DNA of 64,000 bases from Mactra quadrangularis (GCA_025267735.1 CM046298.1:41983917-42047916); one strand, 5' to 3'. Positions 26,101 through 37,269 are shown, numbered from the stretch's first letter. The notes: a model not told the origin generated them from the sequence alone. A program made the numbers and translations.

Positions 26101-29100
26101 CCTCAGATGACCACAATGTTTTATATAAAATTTCCATACCCTAGCCCAGCATCCAGCCCCAATATTATCATTAAATGTACTATAGTCCTCTGATGACCAT
26201 AAAGTTTTATATAAAATTTCCATACCCTAGCCCAGCATCCAGCCCCAATATTATCATTAAATGTACTATAGTCCTCTGATGACCATAAAGTTTTATATAA
26301 AATTTCCATACCCTAGCCCAGCATCCAGCCCCAATATTATCATTAAATGTACTATAGTCCTCTGATGACCATAAAGTTTTATATAAAATTTCCATACCCT
26401 AGCCCAGCATCCAGCCCCAATATTATCATTAAATGTACTATAGTCCTCTGATGACCACAATGTTTTATATAAAATTTCCATACCCTAGCCCAGCATCCAG
26501 CCCCAATATTATCATTAAATGTACTATAGTCCTCTGATGACCACAATGTTTTATATAAAATTTCCATACCCTAGCCCAGCATCCAGCACCAATATTATCA
26601 TTAAATGTACTATAGTCCTCTGATGACCATAAAGTTTTATATAAAATTTCCATACCCTAGCCCAGCATCCAGCACCAATATTATCATTAAATGTACTATA
26701 GTCCTCTGATGACCATAAAGTTTTATATAAAATTTCCATACCCTAGCCCAGCATCCAGCACCAATATTATCATTAAATGTACTATAGTCCTCTGATGACC
26801 ATAAAGTTTTATATAAAATTTCCATACCCTAGCCCAGCATCCAGCCCCAATATTATCATTAAATGTACTATAGTCCTCTGATGACCATAAAGTTTTATAT
26901 AAAATTTCCATACCCTAGCCCAGCATCCAGCACCAATATTATCATTAAATGTACTATAGTCCTCTGATGACCATAAAGTTTTATATAAAATTTCCATACC
27001 CTAGCCCAGCATCCAGCACCAATATTATCATTAAATGTACTATAGTCCTCTGATGACCATAAAGTTTTATATAAAATTTCCATACCCTAGCCCAGCATCC
27101 AGCCCCAATATTATCATTAAATGTACTATAGTCCTCTGATGACCATAAAGTTTTATATAAAATTTCCATACCCTAGCCCAGCATCCAGCACCAATATTAT
27201 CATTAAATGTACTATAGTCCTCTGATGACCATAAAGTTTTATATAAAATTTCCATACCCTAGCCCAGCATCCAGCACCAATATTATCATTAAATGTACTA
27301 TAGTCCTCTGATGACCATAAAGTTTTATTGGTTTGTAGAGCAGCCTCTGATGATGTTGTACCAGGATAATGTACTCTGTAAAATAAAACATTACAATCTT
27401 AAATTGCTACATGTTCATTTTAACCGCTTCAAATATGTACATTCTATCATCTTTTTATCTTCATTTGCCTTCACTAAGTGATCTCAACTTTATTTATTCA
27501 AGCATTGAGGGGTTGCTCTAGAACTTCAAAACAGGAAGAGAATGAAACCCGTTTTAAAAGAAGGAAGCAAAATAGACTTAATTCGGAAATCAAATATGCA
27601 GGTTTTTCCGTCCGTGCGCTGTAGGTACAAACAAAGTTTGTTACACATTATTGATGAAAAACACAAAATACGAATAATAAATCCTATTGTTCTTTGTACA
27701 CATGTTTTCATTGTGACAGTGAAAGTTTGTTTGTACCTATAGGAAAAACCCAATCATTTAAATTCTGGATATAGTCTAGTCCGGCTGATGGACAGAGTTT
27801 CAAAGTCTTATAGTAGCTATTTTGAAGAGAAAGAGGTGAAAAGTTTCATAACAACTGTTTCAAAAAGTCATTTTTTGACTGTACATAAAGCTTAATGATA
27901 AACTGTATGCAACATACCTCATGTCTATTAACAGTAATAGGTTATAATGTATAATATCATATTAAGATATTAAATTATAGTAAGTTTATAATAATTTACT
28001 TTTGCTAAATTTTGAAACAAGTTCTAACAACTTAGATTATGCACTTTCGAGTCTGCTTGCTGGTCCCCTAGAACTGAGCTAGTAGGATTACGTCTCTTGC
28101 TCAAGGGAACAACAGGGTAGGCTTTAGATGGGATCATATCATATCATATCATATCATATCGTATCGTATCGTATCGTATCATATTGTATCGTATTGTATT
28201 ATATTATATCACATTATTACCCTATTATATCTACAGCTTGAGCTAATGCAGCATCATAAGTGATATCAAATGATATAGGTTCCCACAATCCATCTGCTGC
28301 TACTATTCTTACATCATTTAATCCTGCTTCATCTAACATACTTCTTAATACCTGTATACAATAGATAAAGTAGTTAAAAATGTGAAAAAGAGGTGAAAAG
28401 ACTGCCATATATATGTTCTGCTGATTTTACAATGTTTTATAATAACCACTGATCATTGAAATCACCTTCAAACAGGTGACCTCACAGTACCCATTTACAC
28501 CTGGGTGGAGTGGAACAACTGTGGGAACCTTTCTTGCTCAAAGAAATTAGCAGTTCCTCCAAGTGGGTATTGAACCAGTACCCCTCAATCACTGAACATG
28601 TGTCCAACCACAGCTCCTACAGTTGTCAAGTAGTAAATGTAATTTAAAACTCAAAATACTGGGTTTTTCCACCCCCACTGACAAATAACATTTATTACAG
28701 TGTATTGGTGTTTTACAAAATTAAATCTATAATTCTCTGTGCATATATTTTTCATTGTAATGGTACATGTTTGCTAGAACCACTGATAAAAAACATAAAG
28801 TTGAATTCTGTATGAAGTCTTTTAGAACATTTTATCATTAATTGTGTTCGAAAGGTCACTATTTTAATGCTAGTACACCCTAGCACAAATGTATTGTGAT
28901 ATTGACTAACAATACAGGGCCTTAAACTAATGCTGGTCCATTGGGGCCAAAACTTTCTTATGATCACTTCCCTTGGGTAATGTGTGGGCAATCTTTAGCG
29001 TACCTTTAAATTAAGAAATATACCGGCATATTATAGTGCTTTAAAGATATATTACCTTGATATATTTCGAATCATATGTACGTTCATTCCAAATCTACAA

Positions 29101-32100
29101 AATAAAACAATTGATATTAAGATATATTATATCATTATCAAGTTATTCTGGTAAATACACTGATATAGAACATGTTTAAGAAAGTGAAAAAAATCAAAAA
29201 GGATTTTTTATTATCAAGCCAGTCAGCGGTCAAGTCAACCAGATTTTAATTACAACAGCATAACTATGTTTTTAAAAATATCAAAGTGATTTAACACACT
29301 AAAATAGCCATAACATACAAACTGCTAAACAGAAACTAGGTTTTGCAGTCCAAAGAAATTAGTTGGTGTTTGGTTGCCTGGGACAACCACTTTTTAGTTT
29401 GGCAACAAACAATTTCTTTTAGGCAACCAAAATTCTGAAAATGAGATACAATGCTTTGTCTTAAAATGATCTGTTCTGACAGCCACTTTCATATCCTAAT
29501 TTCATAGACTGTTTAGTATGGCATAACATATGCTACATATTAACAAGAGCTGTCAGAGAAAGTTTGAAGTCAATACCTAAAGAAATAAAACAGTTGCAGT
29601 AAAAACAAATATTTTTAAAGAAAACTATAAGTTCAAGGGGGGGATAACTCTGAAAAAATGTATAAGGAGTTATGAACCTTGTCACATGAGATGTGGTTGA
29701 TAATAAGGAACATATATCTAAAGTTTAAAGTCAAAACCTAAAGAAATAAAACAGTTGCAGTAAAAACAAATATGCCTGGGACAACCACTTTTTAGTTTGG
29801 CAACAAACAATTTCTTTTAGGCAACCAAAATTCTGAAAATGAGATACAATGCTTTGTCTTAAAATGATCTGTTCTGACAGCCACTTTCATATCCTAATTT
29901 CATAGACTGTTTAGTATGGCATAACATATGCTACATATTAACAAGAGCTGTCAGAGAAAGTTTGAAGTCAATACCTAAAGAAATAAAACAGTTGCAGTAA
30001 AAACAAATATTTTTAAAGAAAACTATAAGTTCAAGGGGGGGATAACTCTGAAAAAATGTATAAGGAGTTATGAACCTTGTCACATGAGATGTGGTTGATA
30101 ATAAGGAACATATATCTAAAGTTTAAAGTCAAAACCTAAAGAAATAAAACAGTTGCAGTAAAAACAAATATTTTTTAAAATAATTTTCAAGTTCAAGGAG
30201 TAAAAATATTGAAAAAAAAATGTATTTGGAGTTATGAACCTTGTCACATGAGATGCGGTTGATAATAAGTAACATACATTTACGCGGACGCCAACGCCGG
30301 GGCGAGTAGGAGAGCTCTACATTACTATGTAAAGTCAAGCTACAAATGTTGACTGACCGTTGTGATATTACCTATACATTATACAATATGTTGCTACGGC
30401 ATTAAACCAAAACCAAAAAATAAGTTAAAGAAAGAAAAAAGTGAAAAAAAATTGTAAAAAATATCAATACAAACCCCAACATAATTCATTGTTAGATTGT
30501 AATACTTCTTGGCACCAAGAATATACTTGATAACATAAGTAGCTGTACGTTGTGGGTTACTATATGGATTTCTTTTACCATCTCCAATCCAAGCAGGAAA
30601 TGCCCAGGGTAAACAATACAGCAATATATCTGGATTTCTCTATAAATAGAATATTGTTTAAGTATAAATATCAATGTTAACAACTTTAGGGCGTGTTTGG
30701 TTCATACTGATCTGAGATAAGTTATTTCCAGTTAGCATAGTCAGTACATGTAGTATGTCTGACTATTTGGGGTGTAACAATATGGTTAAAACTGTATTGC
30801 AATATATTGCAATATGCAAAACCCATATTGCAATATTTTGCAATACTTACCATTTTTTGCTTAGACATGCAAAGCATGAATTGATGCATGTACCTCGTTC
30901 TGATTGGATCAGCATAACATGCATATGGGTACTTCAATTCTCTCTTATTCAAATGTTTGAATTACTGGTGTAAAAAGGACTATATGTTAGCAGGGTTGGC
31001 GCTGGGTCATAAGAAATTGTCGCCAACATTTTCGCCAAATGAAAAAAGTTGTCGCCACTTTGGGGCCATTGGAGCCAACAAAATTTGTTACTGTTTAATA
31101 AGTTTATAGTGCATCAACGCAAATTATTGTTGTATTAAGACAGCAAGCACACCTTCATTGTAGTCTAGCTCTCCTGAACTCTTGTTTGTATCTTAATTAT
31201 TGTATTATTTTTTAATTTGCAGATTTTTCATTTTTTTTTCATAAATAAAGCAAGAACAGTCAATGTCACGCAAATGCATATGCCGAAATGATAGAATAGA
31301 TTCGTATAGAATGTCAGAAGCACCAATTATTACACACACAAATGTAGAATTTCTTATGTTTCACTTCTGATTTAACCCATTAATTGCGTCATAAATCACT
31401 ATCATCTTATCATGACTGACAATTAAAGTCGAATAACTCAGAATTCCAACAAAACAAAACTCAAAATAATTAGATTTTGAATGTAAACTTATTAATTCAT
31501 TTAATTTACATTAAAAATTAATTAATACACTCATAATGTTTGGTTACTCAGTTAATTTACTTTACACAAATTCCTCAGAACATTGTGATTTTGTATCAAA
31601 CTGTAACCTAAAATAATCTTTTTATCATTTCAATAGAAAATGTCTCCTTTCAGGTTAAGTCTAAATGATTGCAGGTATATCTTCTTGGAAAATATCAATG
31701 TCCTCAATTTTGACCTTTCTTTGTTAAAATATGTTTTATCATATTGGTTGGTTATCATGCTTGTTTCTTAAATATTACTTTTCATGTAGCAATGCATACT
31801 TAATATTGATTTTTAGAGTCTGTTACACGACTTTAGTTGATTATGTTACTAAAACTTATTATTATTTTCAATAATTCAATTTGTCGAAACCAACCTGTGT
31901 TTATTCTTAAGATAGAAAAATAGAGGGGATTTCTTTTTACATTGCTAAATTATGAAGAACTATTACTCAAAATAATAGTATTATTAAATTACAAACGTAG
32001 ATTTAACAATGAATCGCCCGAATTGGCGATAGCGTCGGTCGCGAAAATACGTGACATAATGACATGATGTTTGAAGGGATTTCATTTTTACGAAATAAAG

Positions 32101-35100
32101 TTACTAAGTATAATTATTAACGATATTTGTTATCAAAAGTGACAACAAAAAAGTTTTTACGATAATTTTCTTATGGAATTTAAAGATTTTGATTATTCAG
32201 TTAGAGATTATTGTTATTGTCACCTTTTATTGACTTAAAAACCTGCCAATTACGCCTATTGAAAACACGCTCAAATTTAAAACAATTATCTTCTCTAAAC
32301 AGTTTAAACCACTGAAATTAATGCAATATCACAGTTTGTCACAAGTTTGTTAATTGCACCCGTTTGATTACGTAAGCAATGTTATCGAGCCGACGTGTTA
32401 CACTATTGATTTTTAGCGGACGCCGATTGGTTGATGATGCATATTACTAAGCTTAAGCTCCGCCTATTAATTGAATATACGTAATTGTCAATAATTGTTT
32501 GACGCATGGCTGAGCATTTAACATCAGGGGCCATCGATGTCATATACAGCGAGACACTAATTATCGGCCTATGAAGCATGTATACTAACAGCACCTCCCG
32601 CTGAGCGGATTTGTCAATTACATCAAAAGGCGAACATCACAAACGGTCCGTATGTCGTTATCAATAAAATCAATATCTTATCACTCGCGAATATGAACTT
32701 GGCCACTTACGATATCAAAACTTACATCAAAGAAAATTTATACCGGCCGATTTTTTTGTCGCCACGAAATTCGCCAATTTTTCAAAATTGGCGCCAGAAA
32801 TTTAATTTTATCGCATTTGGCGAATTTGGCGATCGGCAGCGCGAACCCTGTGTTAGAAAATAAATGCACCTTTTTAAATGAATTTCAAAAACATTTTTTC
32901 TCTCATTTGACTAAATGTTTAAAACCTTTTAAAGCACAGAAGGATTATTTCAAGTATTCAATACATTTTAACATTTTTTAAACATTTAACTTTCAGATTA
33001 TGATAAAAACAAACAGTACGACACATAACTGCAAAAACCGGTTCAAGGAAAATCGATCCGGTTAAAAACTGTTAGAATTTGTATAGCAATATTAACCGGT
33101 ATATCAGTTAACTGTTACACCCCTAATGACTATGATTCCAAGTGTTGAGTGTTTGATTCCCTGGTCTTAGATAGGTTAAACACACTCAGTTACAATAGCA
33201 GATAGTAAGTCTGCTTAATAATAAAGGGGTCAAGAGTTTGACTCCCGACTGAACCAACATACCCACATGGAGTATGGTCATGAAATATTTTTCTATTGTC
33301 ATTTTCTGCTAACCTCTGAATTTACCACTGGCGAATTTCATTCTATCTAAACTCTATCACTTGTAAATTTGTCAGTTTTAGTGAATCAATTGGTCAGATT
33401 TAGTGAATCTAGATATACATCTATACCAAGGTTCCAACTAACCCTTAGGAGAGAAAACAATGGCAGCCCTATATATAACTTATGACAAGCATAATCTTAC
33501 CTTTTTTGCCTCTGTTAGAAGCCACCATTCATAACCTCTTTGATAATTTTCATCCCAAGAATAATGCATATGTGAGGCTTCGGTACCATCTGAAAACCAT
33601 GTATTAGTTAGAATATTTACTAAAAGTTTGATAAAACAATATGACAAATTTTGAAGGAATAAAGGTTTCACATTGTACATGTATATGTATATAATGAAAA
33701 TATATCCTTACTCAATTTTAAAAATGTTCTGGAAAAAAAGTACATGTATTTTGGAAAAGTAAAAGTTTGTAAAGGTCTAAAGGGTTTCACTTGTTAAAGT
33801 TTTTACAAGGATCTCTGAATTATTAATCTCTTTTAATGTAATTTTGATTATAAAAGTAAATAATAAATCAATTAACTAATTTCAAATATCAATACCTGTA
33901 CTTTGAGCATCTCCACCAATTTCTACCTTCAATATTTGTAAACTAGCACCAAATCCTGGCTGGAAGTATAATGTTAAGTTATAATAAATGTAGGTTATAT
34001 ACATACACAACCATAAAAGAAAAAACAGTACAAACATGCAAATCTTCATTACAATAAAAACTAAATAGCTGAACTTTACAAAAAGAGCTTTATTAGACAG
34101 TTTCATGAATAGCATAGCGAAGGTATATTACAACAGATGTAAGACCTACTGTTCAAGTTAGCTTTTATGGTGACACAGAAGGAAGTCTGTTTATGACTTA
34201 AAAGTTTGTGGGTTCAATCCCAGCTAGGAGAACATCCTTTAAAATGGGTCCAAAACCATTCTTTACATAGTGCAATAAAACTGGTAAGACAGTCAGTTAT
34301 TTCCCCACCCAGTTTCATCCCAAAGTGAAGAACTTGGCTAGGGTATGGGGACCAACTGGGGGAGACCTGCTTCACCAGTACTAAGTATTGGTTAACAACA
34401 TTAAGCAACACTGATATTTATGATACACATATTTGTACCTAATAGTCATCATGTATTAGAGTATTATCAAGCTTGTGACTTATGTTACAGTTAGGTTGTT
34501 GTGCAAGTTATGAAGAGAAAAAGTATCCGGCATTACCTTAAACAAGTAATCCAAGATTTGATCTCTTTGTTTAGAAGGATAATTTACCAATAATTTTGAG
34601 GTTGCCTAAAATACAAAAAAGAATACAATATAATTCTAAAACAAAATGTAACATAAAAACAGAAACAACAAAAAACACCTGAAGAATACTTACATGATTG
34701 TATCACTTCAGGCATGAAAGGTCCAGGGTTCAATCCTAATTTGTGCCATAATTTTAACCAGGTTACAAATGTAAAGCCGGATAGAGATGTAAAATATGTA
34801 CGGTTCTATTGGTTTATATGTTTGAAGGCTAGATAATAACACAGTACAAATAGTAATTAAAATGCTACACATTTGGATACATCCTATTTTCCATGTGGAC
34901 CTCTGGTATAAGCCAACTGTTCTAAATGCACAAAAGTCACCACTATTTAATATATTTTCCTGTTCCAACCCCATCTGGAACAGTTATACCCTTCCATGAA
35001 AAATTGACAATAATGTCCATTTTCTTTCATTAATAAAGTTGATCTATAAAGAGAATTTACCAGCCTTATGCCACATTATGGAAGGGTATGTGAAAATCTC

Positions 35101-37071
35101 CGTAAACAGATATCCTGAAGAATATTGTCGTACAGGATCTCTACTGTCTCCGTGGAAGGTCATGTCGAGATGAACTTTGTGTCGACCAATCAATGCGTAG
35201 CTTTTATCTAGACGAAACACTTTTAATAACACTTTGAGTTCGTAATTTCTATTTTTAGACCAAGGTTTGCAAGCTAATTTAACAGCGGTATCATTCACAG
35301 TCTACGATTAGACGGCTCATTGCAAATTGCGTGACGTAGACGATGTAACCAAGTTACGTAGCAGATCAATTTCATCATGAATATTATGATGAGAAAAGGT
35401 CACCTGAACGTGACCTTCGTTTGGAAAAGGCCAGATCTAAATTAGCGAGAAGGTGAGCGGAAAATTTTAGATTGGGTTTTCATCAGTCTCATTCGGTCTT
35501 CTTCTTCTTCCCGGTAAGAGCTGGGATCTGACAGATCGTATTTAGCTCTGCGAGACTTAGCATGCGCAATGGCCAAACGTCTCCAAAATGTTAAAAGTTT
35601 TAAATGTAGTTTAAAATTATTTACACTGTAGTCAATTTGATATTTTGTCAGATCACTCCGGTAGGAGAGACCTGAAGGCTTCCAATGTTGGCGCTGAAAC
35701 AACTGATGATGGAAGGTTGTTCCATTCTTTAGCCGTCTTAGGGAAGAAAGAGTTGGCATATCTGTTGTCTCTAATGCGTTCTTGGAAGAACCTGTGGTAG
35801 CCTCGGGTATGTGCATCATTGCGTTGTAAGTACTTGTCCGAGGGAATGTCAACAAGATTGTTCTCTATCTTGTACAACATCATCAGCCTTGCATGTCTAC
35901 GACGAGTTTCTAGAGGATCCCAGCCGAGGTCCGATAGCATATTCGTGACGCATCCTGGGGTTTTTGTGGAGAAATCATTGCAGACATAGCGGGCTGCTCT
36001 CCTCTGCACATTTTCAAGGGTCTGTATACCAGCTTTGGTGTAGGGGTCCCATACGGTCGCTGCATATTCTAGTATAGGGCGGACCATGGCCTTGTATGAG
36101 GCATCCCTAACAGATTGTGTACAGCCTCTTAAGTTTCTTCTTAAAAAGCCAACTGTGCGGTTAGCCTTGCTAGCAGTGTTGTTTATATGAGACTCCCAGG
36201 TAAGTGTACTTGATATTGTAACTCCCAAGTATTTACTGGCATCTACTACTTCAAGCTGGTGGCCATGGAGGTAGTATGTTGTGGGGATCATTTTCTTCCG
36301 ACTGTGTGGAGCAATACGTATGACAGTACATTTGGCTGGGTGGAAGCTCATCTGCCAATCTTCTTCCCATTTTTCAAGAGCTGTAAGGTCTTCTTGTAAT
36401 TGCCGTCTGTCCAAATCACTACTAATGACCTTGAACAGCATACTATCGTCAGCGAATAGTTTTGTAGTAGATGACTTAATTGATTCTGGTAGATCATTAA
36501 TATAAGCCAGAAACAACAGCGGGCCGAGGACAGTACCTTGGGGAACACCAGAGAGGACATTTGCTGTTTCTGACTTGGCTCCATCTAAGACTACTTGTTG
36601 GGTGCGATGGCTCAGGAATGACTGTATCCACCTCTTGATGCTACCCCTGACTCCATAGTAATCGAGCTTTTGTAATAGGCGGCAGTGAGGGACCTTGTCG
36701 AAAGCCTTGGCAAAGTCTAATAGGATAATGTCAACCTGTTTCCCTTTAGAACAGTTGGGTATGTGAGTACTAGTTGTATACCAATGTCAAGAATGGCTAT
36801 GTCAGATGCGCTGGCCTCTGTAAAATAACCTTAATTGTGCTGACACAGTGTTAAACCCAATATATAAAAAAATGTAATTATTATTAAATAGAACATTGAC
36901 TCATAGTCATATGTATGTTTATAAACTTACCCCACCTCCACTTAGCCCACCTATACCATCGTATCTCCGTCCTCCAGCTTTACTATAATCAATTGAATAC
37001 ACGTCAGAACTATACACAATGCTAATATTGTGTATGATTAACAAGAAAACAACGTATTTCATGGTTGACAT
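13756..37071 (-). CDS. GALC: Galactocerebrosidase (GALC), GH59 lysosomal galactosylceramidase; spliced, 18 exon positions
   Basis: Lysosomal beta-galactosidase acting on galactosylceramide and psychosine. Exons on the minus strand, 5' to 3': 36931-37071, 34537-34605, 33896-33959, 33501-33589, 30475-30639, 29056-29094, 28221-28351, 27258-27375, 25129-25166, 24224-24348, 23333-23472, 22394-22483, 21999-22088, 20710-20851, 19852-20029 (15a) or 18716-18896 (15b), 16451-16620, 14680-14756, 13756-14193. All junctions are GT..AG and all phases agree, giving about 767 residues (768 with 15b); human GALC has 685. The N-terminus is signal-peptide-like: [10 protein letters not shown], reached from either of two in-frame ATGs. 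It is followed by [11 protein letters not shown], typical of GALC. The acid/base glutamate lies in IWNER (about residue 180) and the nucleophile in WSSED (about residue 256), matching human E182 and E258. [31 protein letters not shown] and PWSGYY are further GH59 landmarks. C-terminal exons match the GALC beta-sandwich/lectin region. Oddities are the duplicated exon 15, the exon 8 array and the acidic tail, each listed separately. Identification is from recalled family sequence, not a search. Confidence 0.93.
14400..14612 (-). mobile_element. tRNA-derived SINE, family C, in a GALC intron
   Basis: cttagattaatcactttcgagtcc, then tcttgctcaagg, is the reverse of the copy at 63768-63998. Related pieces lie at 23548-23775, 28010-28135 and 50341-50540. 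Confidence 0.6.
15572..16005 (+). pseudogene. LINE reverse-transcriptase C-terminal fragment and 3' end
   Basis: [40 protein letters not shown] and [11 protein letters not shown] match the C-terminal tail of jockey/CR1-type reverse transcriptase polyproteins. It is 5'-truncated and ends near a gtagatgtagata tail. It lies in the GALC intron between exons 16 and 17, antisense to the gene. Confidence 0.75.
16279..16410. mobile_element. Palindromic MITE, about 130 bp
   Basis: ggcaagtttcctaa and cccctggta on the left pair with taccagggg and ttaggaaacttgct on the right. A half copy (ggtaccagggg ... gctagctagcaatatt) lies at 22172-22222. Confidence 0.6.
16636..16689. repeat. 27-bp tandem duplication beside GALC exon 16
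   Basis: acaggaacttgaaatttcag then atattac occurs twice at a 27-bp interval, just upstream of the exon 16 acceptor. Confidence 0.8.
17615..18008. mobile_element. MITE, about 390 bp
   Basis: ttatagtgtgACAATATTAACCTGAGCTT (from 17615) is matched in inverted form at 17979-18008. The interior is AT-rich, with no recognisable coding sequence. Confidence 0.6.
18716..18896 (-). CDS. GALC: GALC exon 15b (alternative copy of exon 15a)
   Basis: Encodes 61 residues homologous to exon 15a ([16 protein letters not shown] ... [13 protein letters not shown] ... IGVLGDFSW). It has the same entry and exit phases, a pyrimidine-rich acceptor (tctctcttcag) and a strong donor (gtgaga). It is one codon longer than 15a, open throughout, with conserved EPYN, HG.ILRQ and SW positions. 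If 15a and 15b were both spliced in, the frame would shift and stop within about ten codons, so inclusion should be mutually exclusive. Confidence 0.82.
18992..19220. mobile_element. MITE family M1 (copy 1)
   Basis: The terminus gtgcatcttttcacaaaaat then tcttacg is mirrored at the right by cgat...cataagatttttcatgaaaagtgccac. It is related to 44015-44231. Confidence 0.6.
19852..20029 (-). CDS. GALC: GALC exon 15a (alternative copy)
   Basis: Encodes a 60-residue segment of the C-terminal beta-sandwich ([16 protein letters not shown] ... [13 protein letters not shown] ... INVVGNHSW). Its acceptor, ctattcag, is good. It enters after one codon base from exon 14 and leaves two bases (TG) to be completed by the G of exon 16, giving Trp. 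Its donor, gtaccc, is weak. If the donor is skipped the frame runs a further 17 residues, hydrophobic and ending FFVIL, to a stop at 19799. It resembles vertebrate GALC slightly more than 15b does. Confidence 0.85.
20903..21270. mobile_element. MITE family M2 (AGGCCAC ends), copy 1
   Basis: Left AGGCCACACTTTTTATATTT and inverted right AGGCCAGACCTTTTATATTT match over about 32 bp. It lies in the GALC intron after exon 14. A solo end (taaggccacacaaaaaatg) occurs near 51007. Confidence 0.65.
21585..21865 (-). mobile_element. tRNA-derived SINE, family A
   Basis: Read on the minus strand it starts with a degenerate tRNA head (cggtagcacagatggtaa ... gtttcgaatcccat). It ends in the conserved body containing gttgtcatggtgttaaaccc. 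Related copies are at 945-1232 and, in part, 44830-45020. Confidence 0.6.
22674..22889. mobile_element. MITE family M2 (AGGCCAC ends), copy 2
   Basis: Termini AGGCCACCACAAGTTGATCA and inverted AGGCCACAACAAATTGATCA extend as catatgttc.atggatt, about 36 bp in all. Internal gcgagcgag motifs occur twice. Confidence 0.75.
22905..23332. other. GALC intron between exons 11 and 12, no gene seen
   Basis: AT-rich intron sequence. I see no coding exon or terminal repeats in it. Confidence 0.5.
23548..23775 (+). mobile_element. tRNA-derived SINE, family C
   Basis: gcaggtgaggtcaagtggtt ... catgttggttcaaaatc is a degenerate tRNA head. It is followed by the body ending taatctaagctgtaagaact, as at 63768-63998. 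Confidence 0.55.
23795..24060 (+). mobile_element. tRNA-derived SINE, family D
   Basis: cagttagctcagttgttagt gives a tRNA D-arm-like A box, and gttagattcctgggcagg a B-box remnant. The 3' part (cccctgacgacctatatttg) recurs at about 18450-18570. Confidence 0.55.
25472..25836. mobile_element. MITE, 365 bp
   Basis: GTCATTCGGAACTCCTCGGCC at the left pairs with inverted GTCATTCGGAACACCTCGACC at the right. It lies in the GALC intron between exons 8 and 9. Confidence 0.7.
26039..27329 (-). repeat. 15-copy 86-bp tandem array of GALC exon 8 3' part plus its splice donor
   Basis: The donor-side junction of exon 8 recurs exactly every 86 bp, at 27258, 27172, 27086 and so on to 26054, 15 times. Each unit holds about 72 exon bases (from KTLWSSED to CWAR) and about 14 intron bases (gtatgg then an AT-rich piece). 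No unit except the true exon has an acceptor. 86 is not a multiple of three, so using any later donor would frameshift and stop within the next unit. Copies differ at only a few sites, notably GGT or GGG in the Gly codon and cat/cac before aaag/aatg. The outermost copy has donor gtatgttc. Confidence 0.95.
27258..27375 (-). CDS. GALC: GALC exon 8, carrying the catalytic nucleophile (SSED)
   Basis: The acceptor is ttttacag before position 27375 and the donor gtatgg follows 27258. It completes a split glycine codon from exon 7 and encodes [16 protein letters not shown], then [12 protein letters not shown], ending in GAGCWAR in phase 0, ready for exon 9 ([12 protein letters not shown]). The glutamate of WSSED is the family nucleophile. 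The last 72 bases of this exon plus its donor are repeated downstream in a 15-copy array, but only this copy has an acceptor and joins in frame to exon 9. Confidence 0.9.
28131..28211. repeat. Pentanucleotide microsatellite (ATATC/GTATC)n
   Basis: About 16 units of tcata/tcgta type immediately downstream (in gene sense) of the GALC exon 7 donor at 28220. Confidence 0.95.
29376..30171. repeat. 398-bp tandem duplication with internal subrepeats
   Basis: Unit 29376-29773 is repeated almost exactly at 29774-30171. Within each, ctaaagaaataaaacagttg followed by cagtaaaaacaaatat occurs twice. A third partial unit leads into acgcggacgccaacgccggg at about 30283. GALC intron between exons 5 and 6. Confidence 0.9.
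30767..33126. mobile_element. TIR element with GGGGTGTAACA ends, split by a nested insertion
   Basis: Left ttGGGGTGTAACA and inverted right ttaGGGGTGTAACA. TGACTAT flanks both sides (30760-30766, 33127-33133). Without the nested element it is about 490 bp. GALC intron between exons 4 and 5. Confidence 0.75.
30991..32850. mobile_element. Nested hAT-like element, 1860 bp, 6-bp duplication
   Basis: Ends CAGGGTTGGCGCTG and inverted CAGGGTTCGCGCTG, flanked by TGTTAG at 30985-30990 and 32851-32856. Subterminal ttcgccaa/ttggcgaa repeats are numerous. No transposase ORF. Part of the interior resembles that of the 7348-9048 element. Confidence 0.85.
34150..34400 (+). mobile_element. tRNA-derived SINE-like repeat
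   Basis: agcttttatggtgacacaga ... gtgggttcaatcccagc resembles a tRNA head, followed by a body without coding potential. GALC intron 2. Confidence 0.4.
35500..36764 (-). mobile_element. 5'-truncated CR1/jockey-like LINE in GALC intron 1
   Basis: Reverse-transcriptase coding sequence on the minus strand begins abruptly near 36764. It runs through the ORF listed separately and ends at a short (gaa)n tail near 35500, the usual form of a truncated LINE insertion. Same strand as GALC. Confidence 0.8.
35653..36764 (-). pseudogene. LINE reverse transcriptase, C-terminal two-thirds
   Basis: [40 protein letters not shown] and the catalytic [10 protein letters not shown] are visible. They are followed by [32 protein letters not shown] and [17 protein letters not shown]. 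The frame is open from the truncation to a stop at 35653. The endonuclease and RT N-terminus are missing, so it cannot be autonomous. Confidence 0.85.
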
Positions 37072-37269
37072 TCTGTAATTTTATCAAGTTTCAAGTTTTT
37101 ATTTTTTTATTTCAACCTAGGCATGTAATATGCATCAGGTTATAACAAGAACGAACAAACAAAACAAACAAACATGGCAACACGGTTCAAAGGTTTCAAA
37201 TGTTATTATGTTAGAGTGATTTCAAGAAAGACAGATTAATTCTAACAACTGGAATGCGCCATGTTTTGA

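Noticed and set aside
26035..27255. Thirteen nearly identical 62-codon open frames on the minus strand
   Set aside because: They are shadows of the 86-bp array; each reads one exon-derived unit in frame and the next out of frame, with no start context or acceptor of its own.
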